A stretch of 11,146 nucleotides of DNA from Saprospirales bacterium (GTDB taxonomy: Bacteria; Bacteroidota; Bacteroidia; Chitinophagales; Saprospiraceae): the NCBI GenBank assembly GCA_003448025.1, contig DLXL01000639.1:7786-18931 (forward strand). Direction: 5' to 3'. Below, in pieces: positions 1-7,309 of the stretch; positions within the stretch are counted from its first letter, which is position 1, and each line of letters opens with the position of its first letter. The translations under genes and the position numbers were made by a program. The notes under the pieces are model-generated. The model searched no databases, had not been told where the DNA came from, and saw nothing but the letters and a program-made list of their open reading frames with translations.

Positions 1-203
1 ACCATACGGGAATCAGGGTCTAATAACATCGCATTTGCCATGTTTTCAAAGTAGCGGTCGTGCGGATAGTTTTTGCCGTCAGGTTGAAAAAAACCATACT
101 TTTTAACTAGAAATTCATTGGAAAGGCCTTTTTGCTGACCTGATAAGGCAGAGGTAATCCCCAAAAGGAGTGCACATGCAAGTAGAATGTGTTTAAGTGT
201 CAT
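1..203 (-). CDS. Exported protein of unknown function, N-terminal part only (gene runs off the left edge)
   Basis: An open frame starts with ATG at 203-201 and runs without a stop for 67 codons to the window edge, so the C-terminal part is missing. The N-terminus (MTLKHILLACALLLGITSAL, then SGQQ) is a typical Sec signal peptide: a lysine, a hydrophobic core and a small-residue cleavage region near residues 20-22. Mature residues then include the segment KYGFFQPDGKNYPHDRYFEN, which I do not recognise. The frame lies downstream of the giant gene on the same strand, but a strong intrinsic terminator separates them (292-328), so it probably has its own promoter in 204-291. I found no good TAnnTTTG match there. 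The clean signal peptide makes a real gene likely; its function cannot be stated from this fragment. Confidence 0.7.
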   Translation of the reverse strand, partial: MTLKHILLACALLLGITSALSGQQKGLSNEFLVKKYGFFQPDGKNYPHDRYFENMANAMLLDPDSRM

Positions 204-291
204 ATGATAAAAAAAGTTGTTTTATTGCAATGAAAATAGGCCGAACTTGCTCAGCTGCCAGCCTTTTTTTGGAGATATAGCAACTATTAGC

Positions 292-328
292 AAAAAAAAG
301 CGCGGCACAGGATAACCCATGCCGCGCT
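292..328 (-). terminator. Intrinsic terminator of the giant repeat-protein gene
   Basis: Read on the minus strand, a perfect 9-bp GC-rich stem (AGCGCGGCA with TGCCGCGCT, at 320-328 and 299-307) closes a 12-nt loop. It is followed at once by a run of eight T (299-292, the first also pairing in the stem). The structure begins 22 nt after the TAA of the 351-5018 gene and points the same way. This is a textbook Rho-independent terminator and separates that gene from the exported-protein gene at 1-203. Confidence 0.9.
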
Positions 329-350
329 GATAAAATCAATCAGAACTAAA

Positions 351-3300
351 TTATTGCTTTGCAAAGGTTCCTTCCAGTCGGCCGGTGTCTGACTTTAATA
401 CCAGACGATACATGCCCGCAGGAAGGTTGGTTACATCCAGCTGGAAATTTGCTCCGTTAGCTACTGTGTTCGACATGGCAAGTCGACCATCCGCCGCATA
501 AACCTCAACATTTGCCTGGCCAATTGCTGCACCGTTTTCTAACAAAGCGGTCACATTCAACCAGTTAGCGGTTGGGTTAGGCGAAAGGGTCAGCATGGCA
601 CTGCCGGCGCCCGGATCAATGACCGGAGTCTGACATTCAACCTTGCCCAGTACAACTTCATCACCGCATTGATCAGGATGATCGTGGTCTACCACTGCGA
701 ACTCATAAACTGTGGTACCGTCACCAGGGAATGGACCAAGGATGATTGGCTGAAGCGTATCGTACGGGAAGTTTCCGTAGTTGTTGCCATTGCCTATAAT
801 ATTGAAGCCCCCTGGACCTCCATTTTCATGCTGGAAGGTCAGTGCCACAAAGAATTGCCCGCAAAGACAAGGCGTCCGAACTACCACCAGATCGTATATA
901 TTGCAATCATCATTGCCCAGACAATCTGGAACCAGGAACGTACGATCAATGCAACATGGCGGGATGCCAGGCACATTACCCAGCATACAAATCTTGATTT
1001 GATCCGTATTGCCACCATCCCATGGGAAATTCTGAATCAAAAGGGGCAACTGGTTCAGGTTGAATTGACCAAATAGCAGGCCATTGGCCCATACCTGGAA
1101 TACATTGCTTGGCGGATTCACCACCTGGAAATCAATTTTCACCTGATAGGTGCTGTCTGAAGTGCAATCATCCGTAAGTACGATCAGGTCCACAATATCG
1201 CAAGGCAATCCACCGCCACAATCGGGGCCAATAAAATCAAGGGTTTTACAGCAGTTTGGATCATTTTGGATGCAAATCTTGATGATATCCACTGCCGGGC
1301 CATTGCTAGGGAAGTTTGGAATGACCAATGGCAGATTTGCCAGCGGGAAGGATCCAAGGAAGATGTTGTTTCCCCAAACCTGGAAGAACTGATTGGAAGG
1401 ATTTACTACATCAAAATCCAATTGCAAATCGTAACTGGTAGTTGCCGGATTACAATTGCCTGGATCCAAAACTACATTGAAAATTTCGCAGTTGCCCATC
1501 ACATTGCAATCGGGCCCCTGAAAAATCAGTGTCTGGCAACAGTCCGGATGATCGTTGATGCATACTTTAACAACGTCCCCAATATTTCCGTTAGAAGGAA
1601 TATTAGGAATAGTAAATGGAAGGGTAGATAAAAGGTGGGTACCATAGAAAACGCCATTCACCCACACTTCAAAGAAGTCGTTTCCAGGATTCGTTACCTC
1701 AAAATCAATGGTCAGAGGATAGGTGCCAGTGTTTGGATTACACTGCCCTGGATTTGCCGTCAGATCAAAAATGTCGCAGGGGTCTGGTAACAGGCAGTCC
1801 GGAACATGCCAGTCAATTTCTGCGCAACAGGCACCAGGACCTCCGGGTGCATTGGAAAAGCAGACTTTCAGGAAATCTGATTGGCCCCCGTCCCAAGGGA
1901 AAAACTGGATGGCTAATGGCAGGGCGTTGACGTTGAATATGCCAAAGAACTGTCCATTCGCCCATAATCCAAAGGTGTTGCTGGGAGGGTTCACAACCGC
2001 AAAGTTTACCCATAGCTGATAGGTGCTGTCGCTGGTACAGTCTCCAACATCTACGTGAAGGTCATTAATATCACAGTTATTCTGGAAGCAATTCGGAGTA
2101 GGAAATTCAATGGTCCTGCAGCAGCCCAGGGAGCCGTTAGTGCTGATCATACATACTTTTATCACATCATGGGTTCCATTACCATCCCATGGGAAGTTTG
2201 GTATGTACAAAGGCAATTGGTTCAGATTAAAATTCCCCAAAAATTGCCCGTTAGCCCACAGACCAAAAATATTGCTTGGCGGGTTCTGAACCTGGAAGTT
2301 CACCCATACCTCATAGGTACTGTCTGCAGGGTTGCAATTGCCGGTATCAACACCTAAATCAAAGATTTCACAAGGTAAATCACAGTTCGGTCCCTGGAAA
2401 TCAACGGTTTTGCAACAGTCAGGGTGGTCATTGATGCAGATTTTGATCACATCAATAGCATTACCATTGTTCGGGAAATTCTGGATTACCACTGGCAAAC
2501 CAGCCAGTGGAAACAGGCCGAGATATTGCCCGTTACCCCATACTTCAAACAAGGCATTACCAGGATTCACAACCTCAAAATCAAGCGTCAGGCTGTAGCT
2601 GTCATCATTCGGATTACATGCTCCAGGTGTTACCACTACATCAAAAATGGCACAAGGTGCCGGATCGCAGTTCGGTCCATCAAACTCAATAGCTTTACAG
2701 CAGTCAGGACTTCCTTGGATGCAGATCTTGATTACATCGATCGCATTGCCATTGGATGGCATGTTTGGAATGATCAACGGCAAGCTGTTAAGTGCAAAGA
2801 CGCCCAAATATTGTCCATTACCCCACACCTGGAAGGAGTCGCTGCCAGGATTGTGAACCTGGAAGTTAAGCTTCAATTTATACGTATTGGAAGCCGTGTC
2901 ACAATCGCCTGGATCCACGGTAAGGTCAAAAATTTCGCAAGGCAGATCACAATTTGGCCCCTGGAATTCGAGTGTCCGGCAGCAGTCCGGATTGTTCTGA
3001 ATGCAAATTTTAATTACATCGATGGCATTGCCATTGGATGGGAAATTGAACAGGTTCAACGGCAAATCGCTCAAGGCAAACAAACCCAGGTATTGGCCAT
3101 TCCCCCATACGTCAAAGGAATCGCTGCCTGGATTTTGCACTTCAAAATCCAGATGCAACTGAAATACATTATCTGCCGGGTTACAATCTCCCGGATCCAG
3201 TACCACATCATAAATCTCACAGTTGCCATTACAGTTTGGTCCCTGGAATTCAAACGTTCTGCAGCAATCATCATCCCCTTTCAGGCATATCTTTACTACA

Positions 3301-5018
3301 TCTATGGCGTTGCCGTTGGAGGGGACATTCTGAAGGGTTAATGGAAGCGCACTGAGCGGGAATAAGCCCAGGTATTGCCCATTGCCCCAAACCTCGAAAG
3401 AATCGCTGGTGGGATGCAAGACTTCAAAATCGAGGAAAAGATCATAAGTCCCATCCGTATTACAATCGCCCGGATCAAACTGCAGGTCTACAATTTTGCA
3501 TAGCAGCAGACAAGCTGGTACATTAAACTGCTTGATCCGGCAGCACCCTGGTGCTCCGGGTACCGCATTGGAATCGAGAATACATATTTGAATAAAATCA
3601 CTCGACTGCCCATTCCAGGGAACCTCAAGCATGAGCGGTAATGCCGTTAACGGGAAGGTGTCAATCAGCTGATTATGAATGGAAATGGTGAAAAGACCAT
3701 CACCAGGATTCGTTCCGTTAAAGTTTACCGTGATTTTGTAAGTACTGTCGGAGGTGCAGGCGCCGGTTTGCAGGTTGATGGTGGTTATCTCACATGGGCC
3801 ATACGGCAAGCAGCCCGGATTAAGCAACTGTAGTTCTTTACAGCACCCAGGCAGGTTGCCGGTACAAACTTTTATCTGACTGAAAATCAGGCCGTTCCAG
3901 GGGAAACTGTCGATGGCTAGCGGCAACTGATTCATGCCGAACTGCCCCCAGTAAGTTCCATTCAGCCAAAGGTCAAAGGAATCCACAGAACCAGGATCGT
4001 TCACCGTAAAGTTTAGAACAGCTTTGAAGGTACTATCTGTTGGGCAGCCGTTAGGCTTGATAACCAGGTCATTGATGCCACACGGAGGGCCAAACAAACA
4101 GGATGGCACCTGATACTCAATGGTTTTACAACAAACAACATTAATCTGGGAGACACATATTTTAATCTCATCAAGATTGCCGCCATTCCAGTGCACCTCT
4201 CTTGTGAGTGGCAACTGGTTTAAGCCAAACAAGCCTAATAATTGTCCATTACTCCAAACAACAAATGAATCCGCAGCCCCTGCGCCCAGAACCTCAAAAT
4301 CAAGGGTTATCTTATAGGTGCTGTCGGAGGTGCAATCGCCGGTTTGAACAGTAAGATCTACTATAGCGCAACCGCCATTGGCACATGGTGGAGCAGGAAA
4401 ATCCAGCGTTTTGCAGCAAGCGGGTTGATTACTGATACACACTTTAATAACATCGAAAGGATTGCCACTTGCCGGGAAAGCAGGAAGGTTAAGGGGCAAG
4501 GCAGCAAGCGGAAATACACCCAGAGAAATGCCGTTTACGGTAAAGACTTCAAACGTTGAATTGATGGGAACACCAGATGCCTGGAAGTTGATCAATAGCG
4601 AATAGGTCAGTCCTAAAGGATCACAATCCCCCGGAACCACCATCAGGTTCTCAATGTTGCAGATTCCCTGATTGCTACATGGAGGTACATTAATGACCAC
4701 CTCATCTCCACAATCAAGGAAAACGGCATCCCGGACTACAAATTCCAGTTGGGTAGGATTGTTAGGATTGCCGTTGAAGGGGCCCAAAACCACGGGTAAC
4801 TGGTTGTAGGTAAAAAGCCCGAAGTTGTTTCCATTCCCAGCTACCCAGAATTGATTGCTTGTGGCAGAGAATTCAAAATCGAGGGAAATAAAAAAGGTAC
4901 AGTTGACGGGATTGACCTGGACCACTGTAGCAGTCAGATCGTTGATCTGGCAGTTCTGCGCCGCGACGGGAACGCTAAACGCGAGCAGAAGCATCGGTAA
5001 GAAGGATGCTAAACGCAT
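351..5018 (-). CDS. Giant cysteine-rich repeat protein with T9SS type A C-terminal sorting domain
   Basis: This 1,555-residue protein is probably secreted or displayed on the cell surface. It starts with a Sec signal peptide (residues 1-20; MRLASFLPMLLLAFSVPVAA, mature start at Q21). Residues 23-1462 are 15 tandem repeats of about 91-95 residues separated by linkers of 3-6 residues. Internal repeats (2-14) share a pattern of Cys near position 1, GDC near 13, a DFxVxNP strand, NGQ(Y/F)LG, LPL, DVIKIC, CC and a closing Cys, which gives six cysteines each and suggests three disulfides in the mature protein (inference). Repeats 1 and 15 are a variant cap form. Residues 1476-1555 are a type A T9SS sorting domain, with SPNPTANWLNV, then VEVYAADGRL, LPAGMYRLVL and terminal FAKQ. 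That domain directs passage across the outer membrane and is normally removed. I do not recognise the repeat as a named domain and see no catalytic motif; an adhesin, sheath or matrix role is only a guess. The gene is alone in its transcript as far as visible and ends at a strong terminator. No convincing promoter was found in 5019-5334. Confidence 0.93.
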   Translation of the reverse strand: MRLASFLPMLLLAFSVPVAAQNCQINDLTATVVQVNPVNCTFFISLDFEFSATSNQFWVAGNGNNFGLFTYNQLPVVLGPFNGNPNNPTQLEFVVRDAVFLDCGDEVVINVPPCSNQGICNIENLMVVPGDCDPLGLTYSLLINFQASGVPINSTFEVFTVNGISLGVFPLAALPLNLPAFPASGNPFDVIKVCISNQPACCKTLDFPAPPCANGGCAIVDLTVQTGDCTSDSTYKITLDFEVLGAGAADSFVVWSNGQLLGLFGLNQLPLTREVHWNGGNLDEIKICVSQINVVCCKTIEYQVPSCLFGPPCGINDLVIKPNGCPTDSTFKAVLNFTVNDPGSVDSFDLWLNGTYWGQFGMNQLPLAIDSFPWNGLIFSQIKVCTGNLPGCCKELQLLNPGCLPYGPCEITTINLQTGACTSDSTYKITVNFNGTNPGDGLFTISIHNQLIDTFPLTALPLMLEVPWNGQSSDFIQICILDSNAVPGAPGCCRIKQFNVPACLLLCKIVDLQFDPGDCNTDGTYDLFLDFEVLHPTSDSFEVWGNGQYLGLFPLSALPLTLQNVPSNGNAIDVVKICLKGDDDCCRTFEFQGPNCNGNCEIYDVVLDPGDCNPADNVFQLHLDFEVQNPGSDSFDVWGNGQYLGLFALSDLPLNLFNFPSNGNAIDVIKICIQNNPDCCRTLEFQGPNCDLPCEIFDLTVDPGDCDTASNTYKLKLNFQVHNPGSDSFQVWGNGQYLGVFALNSLPLIIPNMPSNGNAIDVIKICIQGSPDCCKAIEFDGPNCDPAPCAIFDVVVTPGACNPNDDSYSLTLDFEVVNPGNALFEVWGNGQYLGLFPLAGLPVVIQNFPNNGNAIDVIKICINDHPDCCKTVDFQGPNCDLPCEIFDLGVDTGNCNPADSTYEVWVNFQVQNPPSNIFGLWANGQFLGNFNLNQLPLYIPNFPWDGNGTHDVIKVCMISTNGSLGCCRTIEFPTPNCFQNNCDINDLHVDVGDCTSDSTYQLWVNFAVVNPPSNTFGLWANGQFFGIFNVNALPLAIQFFPWDGGQSDFLKVCFSNAPGGPGACCAEIDWHVPDCLLPDPCDIFDLTANPGQCNPNTGTYPLTIDFEVTNPGNDFFEVWVNGVFYGTHLLSTLPFTIPNIPSNGNIGDVVKVCINDHPDCCQTLIFQGPDCNVMGNCEIFNVVLDPGNCNPATTSYDLQLDFDVVNPSNQFFQVWGNNIFLGSFPLANLPLVIPNFPSNGPAVDIIKICIQNDPNCCKTLDFIGPDCGGGLPCDIVDLIVLTDDCTSDSTYQVKIDFQVVNPPSNVFQVWANGLLFGQFNLNQLPLLIQNFPWDGGNTDQIKICMLGNVPGIPPCCIDRTFLVPDCLGNDDCNIYDLVVVRTPCLCGQFFVALTFQHENGGPGGFNIIGNGNNYGNFPYDTLQPIILGPFPGDGTTVYEFAVVDHDHPDQCGDEVVLGKVECQTPVIDPGAGSAMLTLSPNPTANWLNVTALLENGAAIGQANVEVYAADGRLAMSNTVANGANFQLDVTNLPAGMYRLVLKSDTGRLEGTFAKQ
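633..4952 (-). repeat. Array of 15 cysteine-rich protein repeats in the giant gene
   Basis: Repeat boundaries in residues, each from first to last cysteine: 23-114, 120-212, 217-307, 313-403, 409-503, 507-596, 600-690, 694-784, 789-879, 883-977, 982-1075, 1081-1171, 1177-1267, 1273-1366 and 1372-1462. Repeats 6-9, 12 and 13 form class A (mostly VWGNGQYLG, PSNGNAIDVIKIC, six residues before CC, GPNC or GPDC). Repeats 10, 11 and 14 are class B (WANGQF or similar, PWDG, nine or ten residues before CC). Repeats 3-5 are older-looking, with TDSTF or TSDSTY and WNG. Repeats 6-9 (nt 2382-3500) are the most alike. Their DNA differs mainly at silent positions, which points to old duplications kept under protein-level selection rather than a recent expansion. 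Confidence 0.92.
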
Positions 5019-5227
5019 GGAGTAAATGAGTTTGGTGAATAAAAAAACATGAAATCAGTAGTCGCCATCCAAGATTTATGGGGCGCTGCAAGGATTAAAA
5101 GGAGAAAATCGGTACAGACCGGGAGCCTTGGGAAAAATGAGGACTGGATGTCAGCCAGAAAATCATCATTTCAGCAAACCGGGATTGGTAGGTAGCTTTT
5201 GCGAGGTCAAGATACAACACAACGGTC

Positions 5228-5293
5228 AATCGCTTGCTGAATAATACAAAAATCGGGCTCAAAATGTGTCGGATTTTCGTCATTCAGGCGATT
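5228..5293. repeat. Imperfect inverted repeat (possible hairpin)
   Basis: Three short complementary blocks occur in the same order from outside to centre: AATCGC (5228-5233) with GCGATT (5288-5293), CTGAAT (5237-5242) with ATTCAG (5282-5287), and AAAATC (5249-5254) with GATTTT (5272-5277). They are separated by small unequal bulges and a loop of about 17 nt. It sits about 40 nt beyond the prfC stop and over 200 nt upstream of the giant gene. It could be a leader structure, part of a 3' end or a decayed repeat. Confidence 0.35.
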
Positions 5294-5299
5294 AATAGG

Positions 5300-5330
5300 A
5301 AAAAAGCCCCTAATCCTGACCTCTGGAGCT
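5300..5330 (-). terminator. Weak intrinsic terminator after prfC
   Basis: On the minus strand, AGCTCC (5330-5325) can pair with GGGGCT (5310-5305), six pairs including one G-U, around a 14-nt loop. A run of six T (5305-5300) follows, the first of which also pairs in the stem. It begins 4 nt after the prfC TAA. The short stem and large loop make it weaker than the terminator at 292-328. Confidence 0.45.
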
Positions 5331-5334
5331 TGAT

Positions 5335-6918
5335 TTATCCTTCGGAAGTAAACGAAAATTTAATTTTCGGGAAGTTTTCTTGTGCGGTCTGCAGGATCCA
5401 GGCAGTCTCGGCCAGAAATACCGTTTCGCCATCACTATCCTTGGCAATATCTCTTTTCCGACGATCCAGAAACTCTGCCATGGCCTTAGGATCTTCAGCG
5501 CTAACCCAACAGGCCTTATATAAATTCACCGGCTCATACCGGCATTTGGCATTGTACTCACTCTCCAGACGGTGCTGGATTACTTCAAACTGAAGCTGTC
5601 CAACGGTGCCAATGATGCGTCTGCCGTCACTCAGGCGGGTAAACATCTGTGCTACTCCTTCGTCCATCAATTGGTCCAGTCCTTTGGCAAATTGCTTGGC
5701 TTTGAGCGGATCTGCATTTTCTACATAACGGAACAATTCAGGAGAGAAGGAGGGAATGCCTTTGAAATGTAACAATTCGCCTTCCGTCAACGTGTCGCCA
5801 ATCTTGAAATTGCCGGAGTCGTATAAGCCCACCACATCTCCCGGGTAGGCCTCCTCCAACAAGGTTTTTTTGGAGGCCATAAACATGGTAGGGTTGGGGA
5901 ATTTCAAATCGCGCTCCAAACGGATATGCCGGTAGTTCTTGTTGCGTTCGAATTTACCAGAGCAAATCCGCAAAAACGCAATGCGGTCTCGGTGCTTGGG
6001 ATCCATGTTCGCAAAAATCTTGAACACAACCCCCGTCATTTTCTCCTCCTCGGGCTTTACCAGCCGTTCCTCTGTGAAACGCGAACGCGGTGTAGGAGCA
6101 ATTTCCACAAAACAATCCAGCAACTCTTTTACTCCGAAATTATTCACAGCCGAACCAAAAAAGATCGGACAAACTTTGCCGTCCAGATAATCTTGCTTGT
6201 TAAAGGCAGGATAAACCGTCTCTAATACCTCTATATCATTGCGCAGCTCTTTGGCTGCGCTTTCCCCAATGTGTTTTTCCAGGTCGGGATGACTCAAATC
6301 TTCAAACACAATAATATCCTCATCCTCCTGCTTGCTGTGCGGATTGAAAAGCACCAGCTTTTTTTCATACATATTATATACCCCTTTGAATCGCTGACCC
6401 ATGCCAATAGGCCAGGAAAGCGGACATAATTTCACAGCCAGTTTTTGTTCAATTTCATCTAACAGGTCAAATCCGTCTTTGCCCTCTCGGTCCAGCTTGT
6501 TCACGAAAAAGATCATCGGCGTGTCCCGCATCCGGCACACCTTCGTTAGCTTCTCGGTCTGCTTTTCTACCCCATTAGCCACATCCACCACCACAATGGC
6601 TGAGTCGCCGGCTGTGAGCGTACGGTAGGTGTCCTCCGCAAAATCTTCGTGGCCAGGGGTGTCCAAAATGTTGATTTGCAAATCCCGGTACTCAAATCCC
6701 ATCACCGAGGTGCTCACCGAGATGCCGCGTTGCCGTTCAATTTCCATGAAATCGGAAACGGTGCTTTTTTTTATTTTGTTGCTTTTTACAGCACCTGCCG
6801 TCTGAATGGCGCCGCCAAACAGCAAGAGTTTTTCCGTAAGGGTGGTTTTACCGGCATCCGGGTGGGCAACAATGGCAAAGGTGCGGCGGCGACTGAGTTC
6901 GGTGAGGAAGTTGGACAT
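5335..6918 (-). CDS. prfC: Peptide chain release factor 3 (translational GTPase)
   Basis: RF3 is a cytosolic GTPase that helps remove and recycle release factors RF1 and RF2 from the ribosome after peptide release. The 527-residue product has the family's usual length (E. coli RF3 is about 529). The G motifs are clear: G1 AHPDAGKTT at 18-26, G2 ERQRGIS at 61-67, G3 DTPGHEDF at 86-93 and G4 NKLDRE at 140-145. SWPIGMG at 168-174 follows, as in RF3. The rest matches the RF3 domain II/III region, including FGSAVNNFGV and QLQFEVIQHRLESEYN. The distinctive N-terminus and the lack of EF-G domains IV and V separate it from EF-G, and it lacks the features of tetracycline-protection proteins. The ATG at 6918-6916 is the natural start, since MSNFLTELSRRRTFAIVAHP is a normal RF3 opening. 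Upstream lie a palindromic element and two candidate -7 elements; downstream is a weak terminator. Confidence 0.97.
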   Translation of the reverse strand: MSNFLTELSRRRTFAIVAHPDAGKTTLTEKLLLFGGAIQTAGAVKSNKIKKSTVSDFMEIERQRGISVSTSVMGFEYRDLQINILDTPGHEDFAEDTYRTLTAGDSAIVVVDVANGVEKQTEKLTKVCRMRDTPMIFFVNKLDREGKDGFDLLDEIEQKLAVKLCPLSWPIGMGQRFKGVYNMYEKKLVLFNPHSKQEDEDIIVFEDLSHPDLEKHIGESAAKELRNDIEVLETVYPAFNKQDYLDGKVCPIFFGSAVNNFGVKELLDCFVEIAPTPRSRFTEERLVKPEEEKMTGVVFKIFANMDPKHRDRIAFLRICSGKFERNKNYRHIRLERDLKFPNPTMFMASKKTLLEEAYPGDVVGLYDSGNFKIGDTLTEGELLHFKGIPSFSPELFRYVENADPLKAKQFAKGLDQLMDEGVAQMFTRLSDGRRIIGTVGQLQFEVIQHRLESEYNAKCRYEPVNLYKACWVSAEDPKAMAEFLDRRKRDIAKDSDGETVFLAETAWILQTAQENFPKIKFSFTSEG

Positions 6919-6982
6919 GGTGATATAGGAAATATCTCGGAATAAAGCGTCGGTGTTGGAAATTCAGACCTGTAAGGTTTAT

Positions 6983-6990
6983 CAAAGCTA
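6983..6990 (-). promoter_or_regulatory. Candidate -7 element TAGCTTTG for prfC
   Basis: On the minus strand the octamer TAGCTTTG fits the Bacteroidota -7 consensus TAnnTTTG exactly. It lies about 65 nt upstream of the prfC ATG, a reasonable leader length. No TTTG or TTG -33 element is seen at the usual spacing, so use in the cell is uncertain. It sits inside the left outer arm of the palindromic element. Confidence 0.35.
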
Positions 6991-7054
6991 GGGTGTGTAC
7001 ATAAGTCATATGTTGCTGTTAAGGCTACCCGGAAACACATCTAACATCTTGTAA

Positions 7055-7074
7055 CCGCTCGTTTTAACGAGCGG
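7055..7074. repeat. Left internal hairpin of the palindromic element
   Basis: CCGCTCGTT and AACGAGCGG form a perfect 9-bp inverted repeat with two T between them (in practice about 8 bp closing a 4-nt loop). No T-run follows on either strand, so it is not an intrinsic terminator. It is the counterpart of the hairpin at 7191-7210. Confidence 0.85.
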
Positions 7075-7190
7075 CCGGGAAGACCTCATTAATCACATCT
7101 ATCTTCTTTACAAAGCATCAGCATCCATAAGCTCCTGAAGATGTGATGTTTTTGCAAAGAAGATAGATGTGATTAGTGGGTCTGCTTTTG

Positions 7191-7210
7191 CCCGCCGTTG
7201 AAACAGCGGG
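7191..7210. repeat. Right internal hairpin of the palindromic element
   Basis: CCCGC-C-GTT pairs with AAC-A-GCGGG, eight pairs with one C/A mismatch around a GA loop. It runs directly into the right middle arm (7209-7230), just as the left hairpin abuts the left middle arm. No T-run follows, so it is not a terminator. Confidence 0.8.
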
Positions 7211-7309
7211 TTACAAGATGTTAGATGTGTACGAGCGCACCTTATAAATTAACTGCCATTTAACTTGTGTTCATCCCATAGGTTTATCAAACCCTTTAGG
7301 TCTGAATTT

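Larger units (their letters stand above)
5019..5334. other. Intergenic region between prfC and the giant gene; no convincing gene
   Basis: These 316 nt separate two genes on the minus strand. They hold a weak terminator after prfC (5300-5330) and an imperfect hairpin (5228-5293). A 62-codon minus-strand frame at 5095-5283 has no signal peptide, recognisable domain or upstream promoter and is judged spurious. The giant gene's promoter should lie here, but no TAnnTTTG element with a good -33 partner was seen. Confidence 0.6.
6960..7309. repeat. Nested palindromic intergenic element of about 350 nt (MITE-like or REP/BIME-like)
   Basis: Several inverted-repeat pairs share nearly one centre (about 7133-7135). 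The outer arms 6960-7005 and 7264-7309 match at 34 of 46 positions, with the first 12 identical (AAATTCAGACCT). The middle arms 7035-7056 and 7209-7230 are a perfect 22-bp match. The inner arms 7090-7114 and 7151-7175 match at 24 of 25 positions. Between middle and inner arms, each side has its own GC-rich hairpin (7055-7074 and 7191-7210). The region could fold as one long interrupted hairpin or cruciform, or into separate local hairpins. It carries no gene. It lies between the divergent genes prfC and the PorP/SprF-like gene. The multi-copy (MITE or REP) interpretation is inference from architecture; no clear target-site duplication is visible at the outer ends. Confidence 0.88.

Noticed and set aside
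2424..3341. Open frame of 305 codons on the plus strand inside the giant gene
   Set aside because: It lies antisense to repeats 6-9, and its length reflects the repeated codon pattern of the true gene on the minus strand. The product has no domain or signal peptide. Shorter plus-strand frames across 669-4559 have the same explanation.
633..4952. Recent tandem DNA repeat or assembly artefact in the giant gene
   Set aside because: Units differ at many silent sites as well as in amino acids and have distinct cap forms, so the array looks old and real rather than a collapsed or duplicated assembly.
5095..5283. 62-codon minus-strand frame between prfC and the giant gene
   Set aside because: It has no signal peptide, domain, promoter or recognisable start context, overlaps the imperfect hairpin, and its length is unremarkable for a gap of this size.
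7035..7230. Palindrome considered as a bidirectional intrinsic terminator or a tRNA-like RNA
   Set aside because: The flanking genes diverge, so no terminator is needed there. The stems are not followed by T-runs, and there is no cloverleaf or CCA end.
6960..7309. CRISPR array
   Set aside because: The repeats are inverted and nested about one centre, not direct repeats with regular unique spacers.
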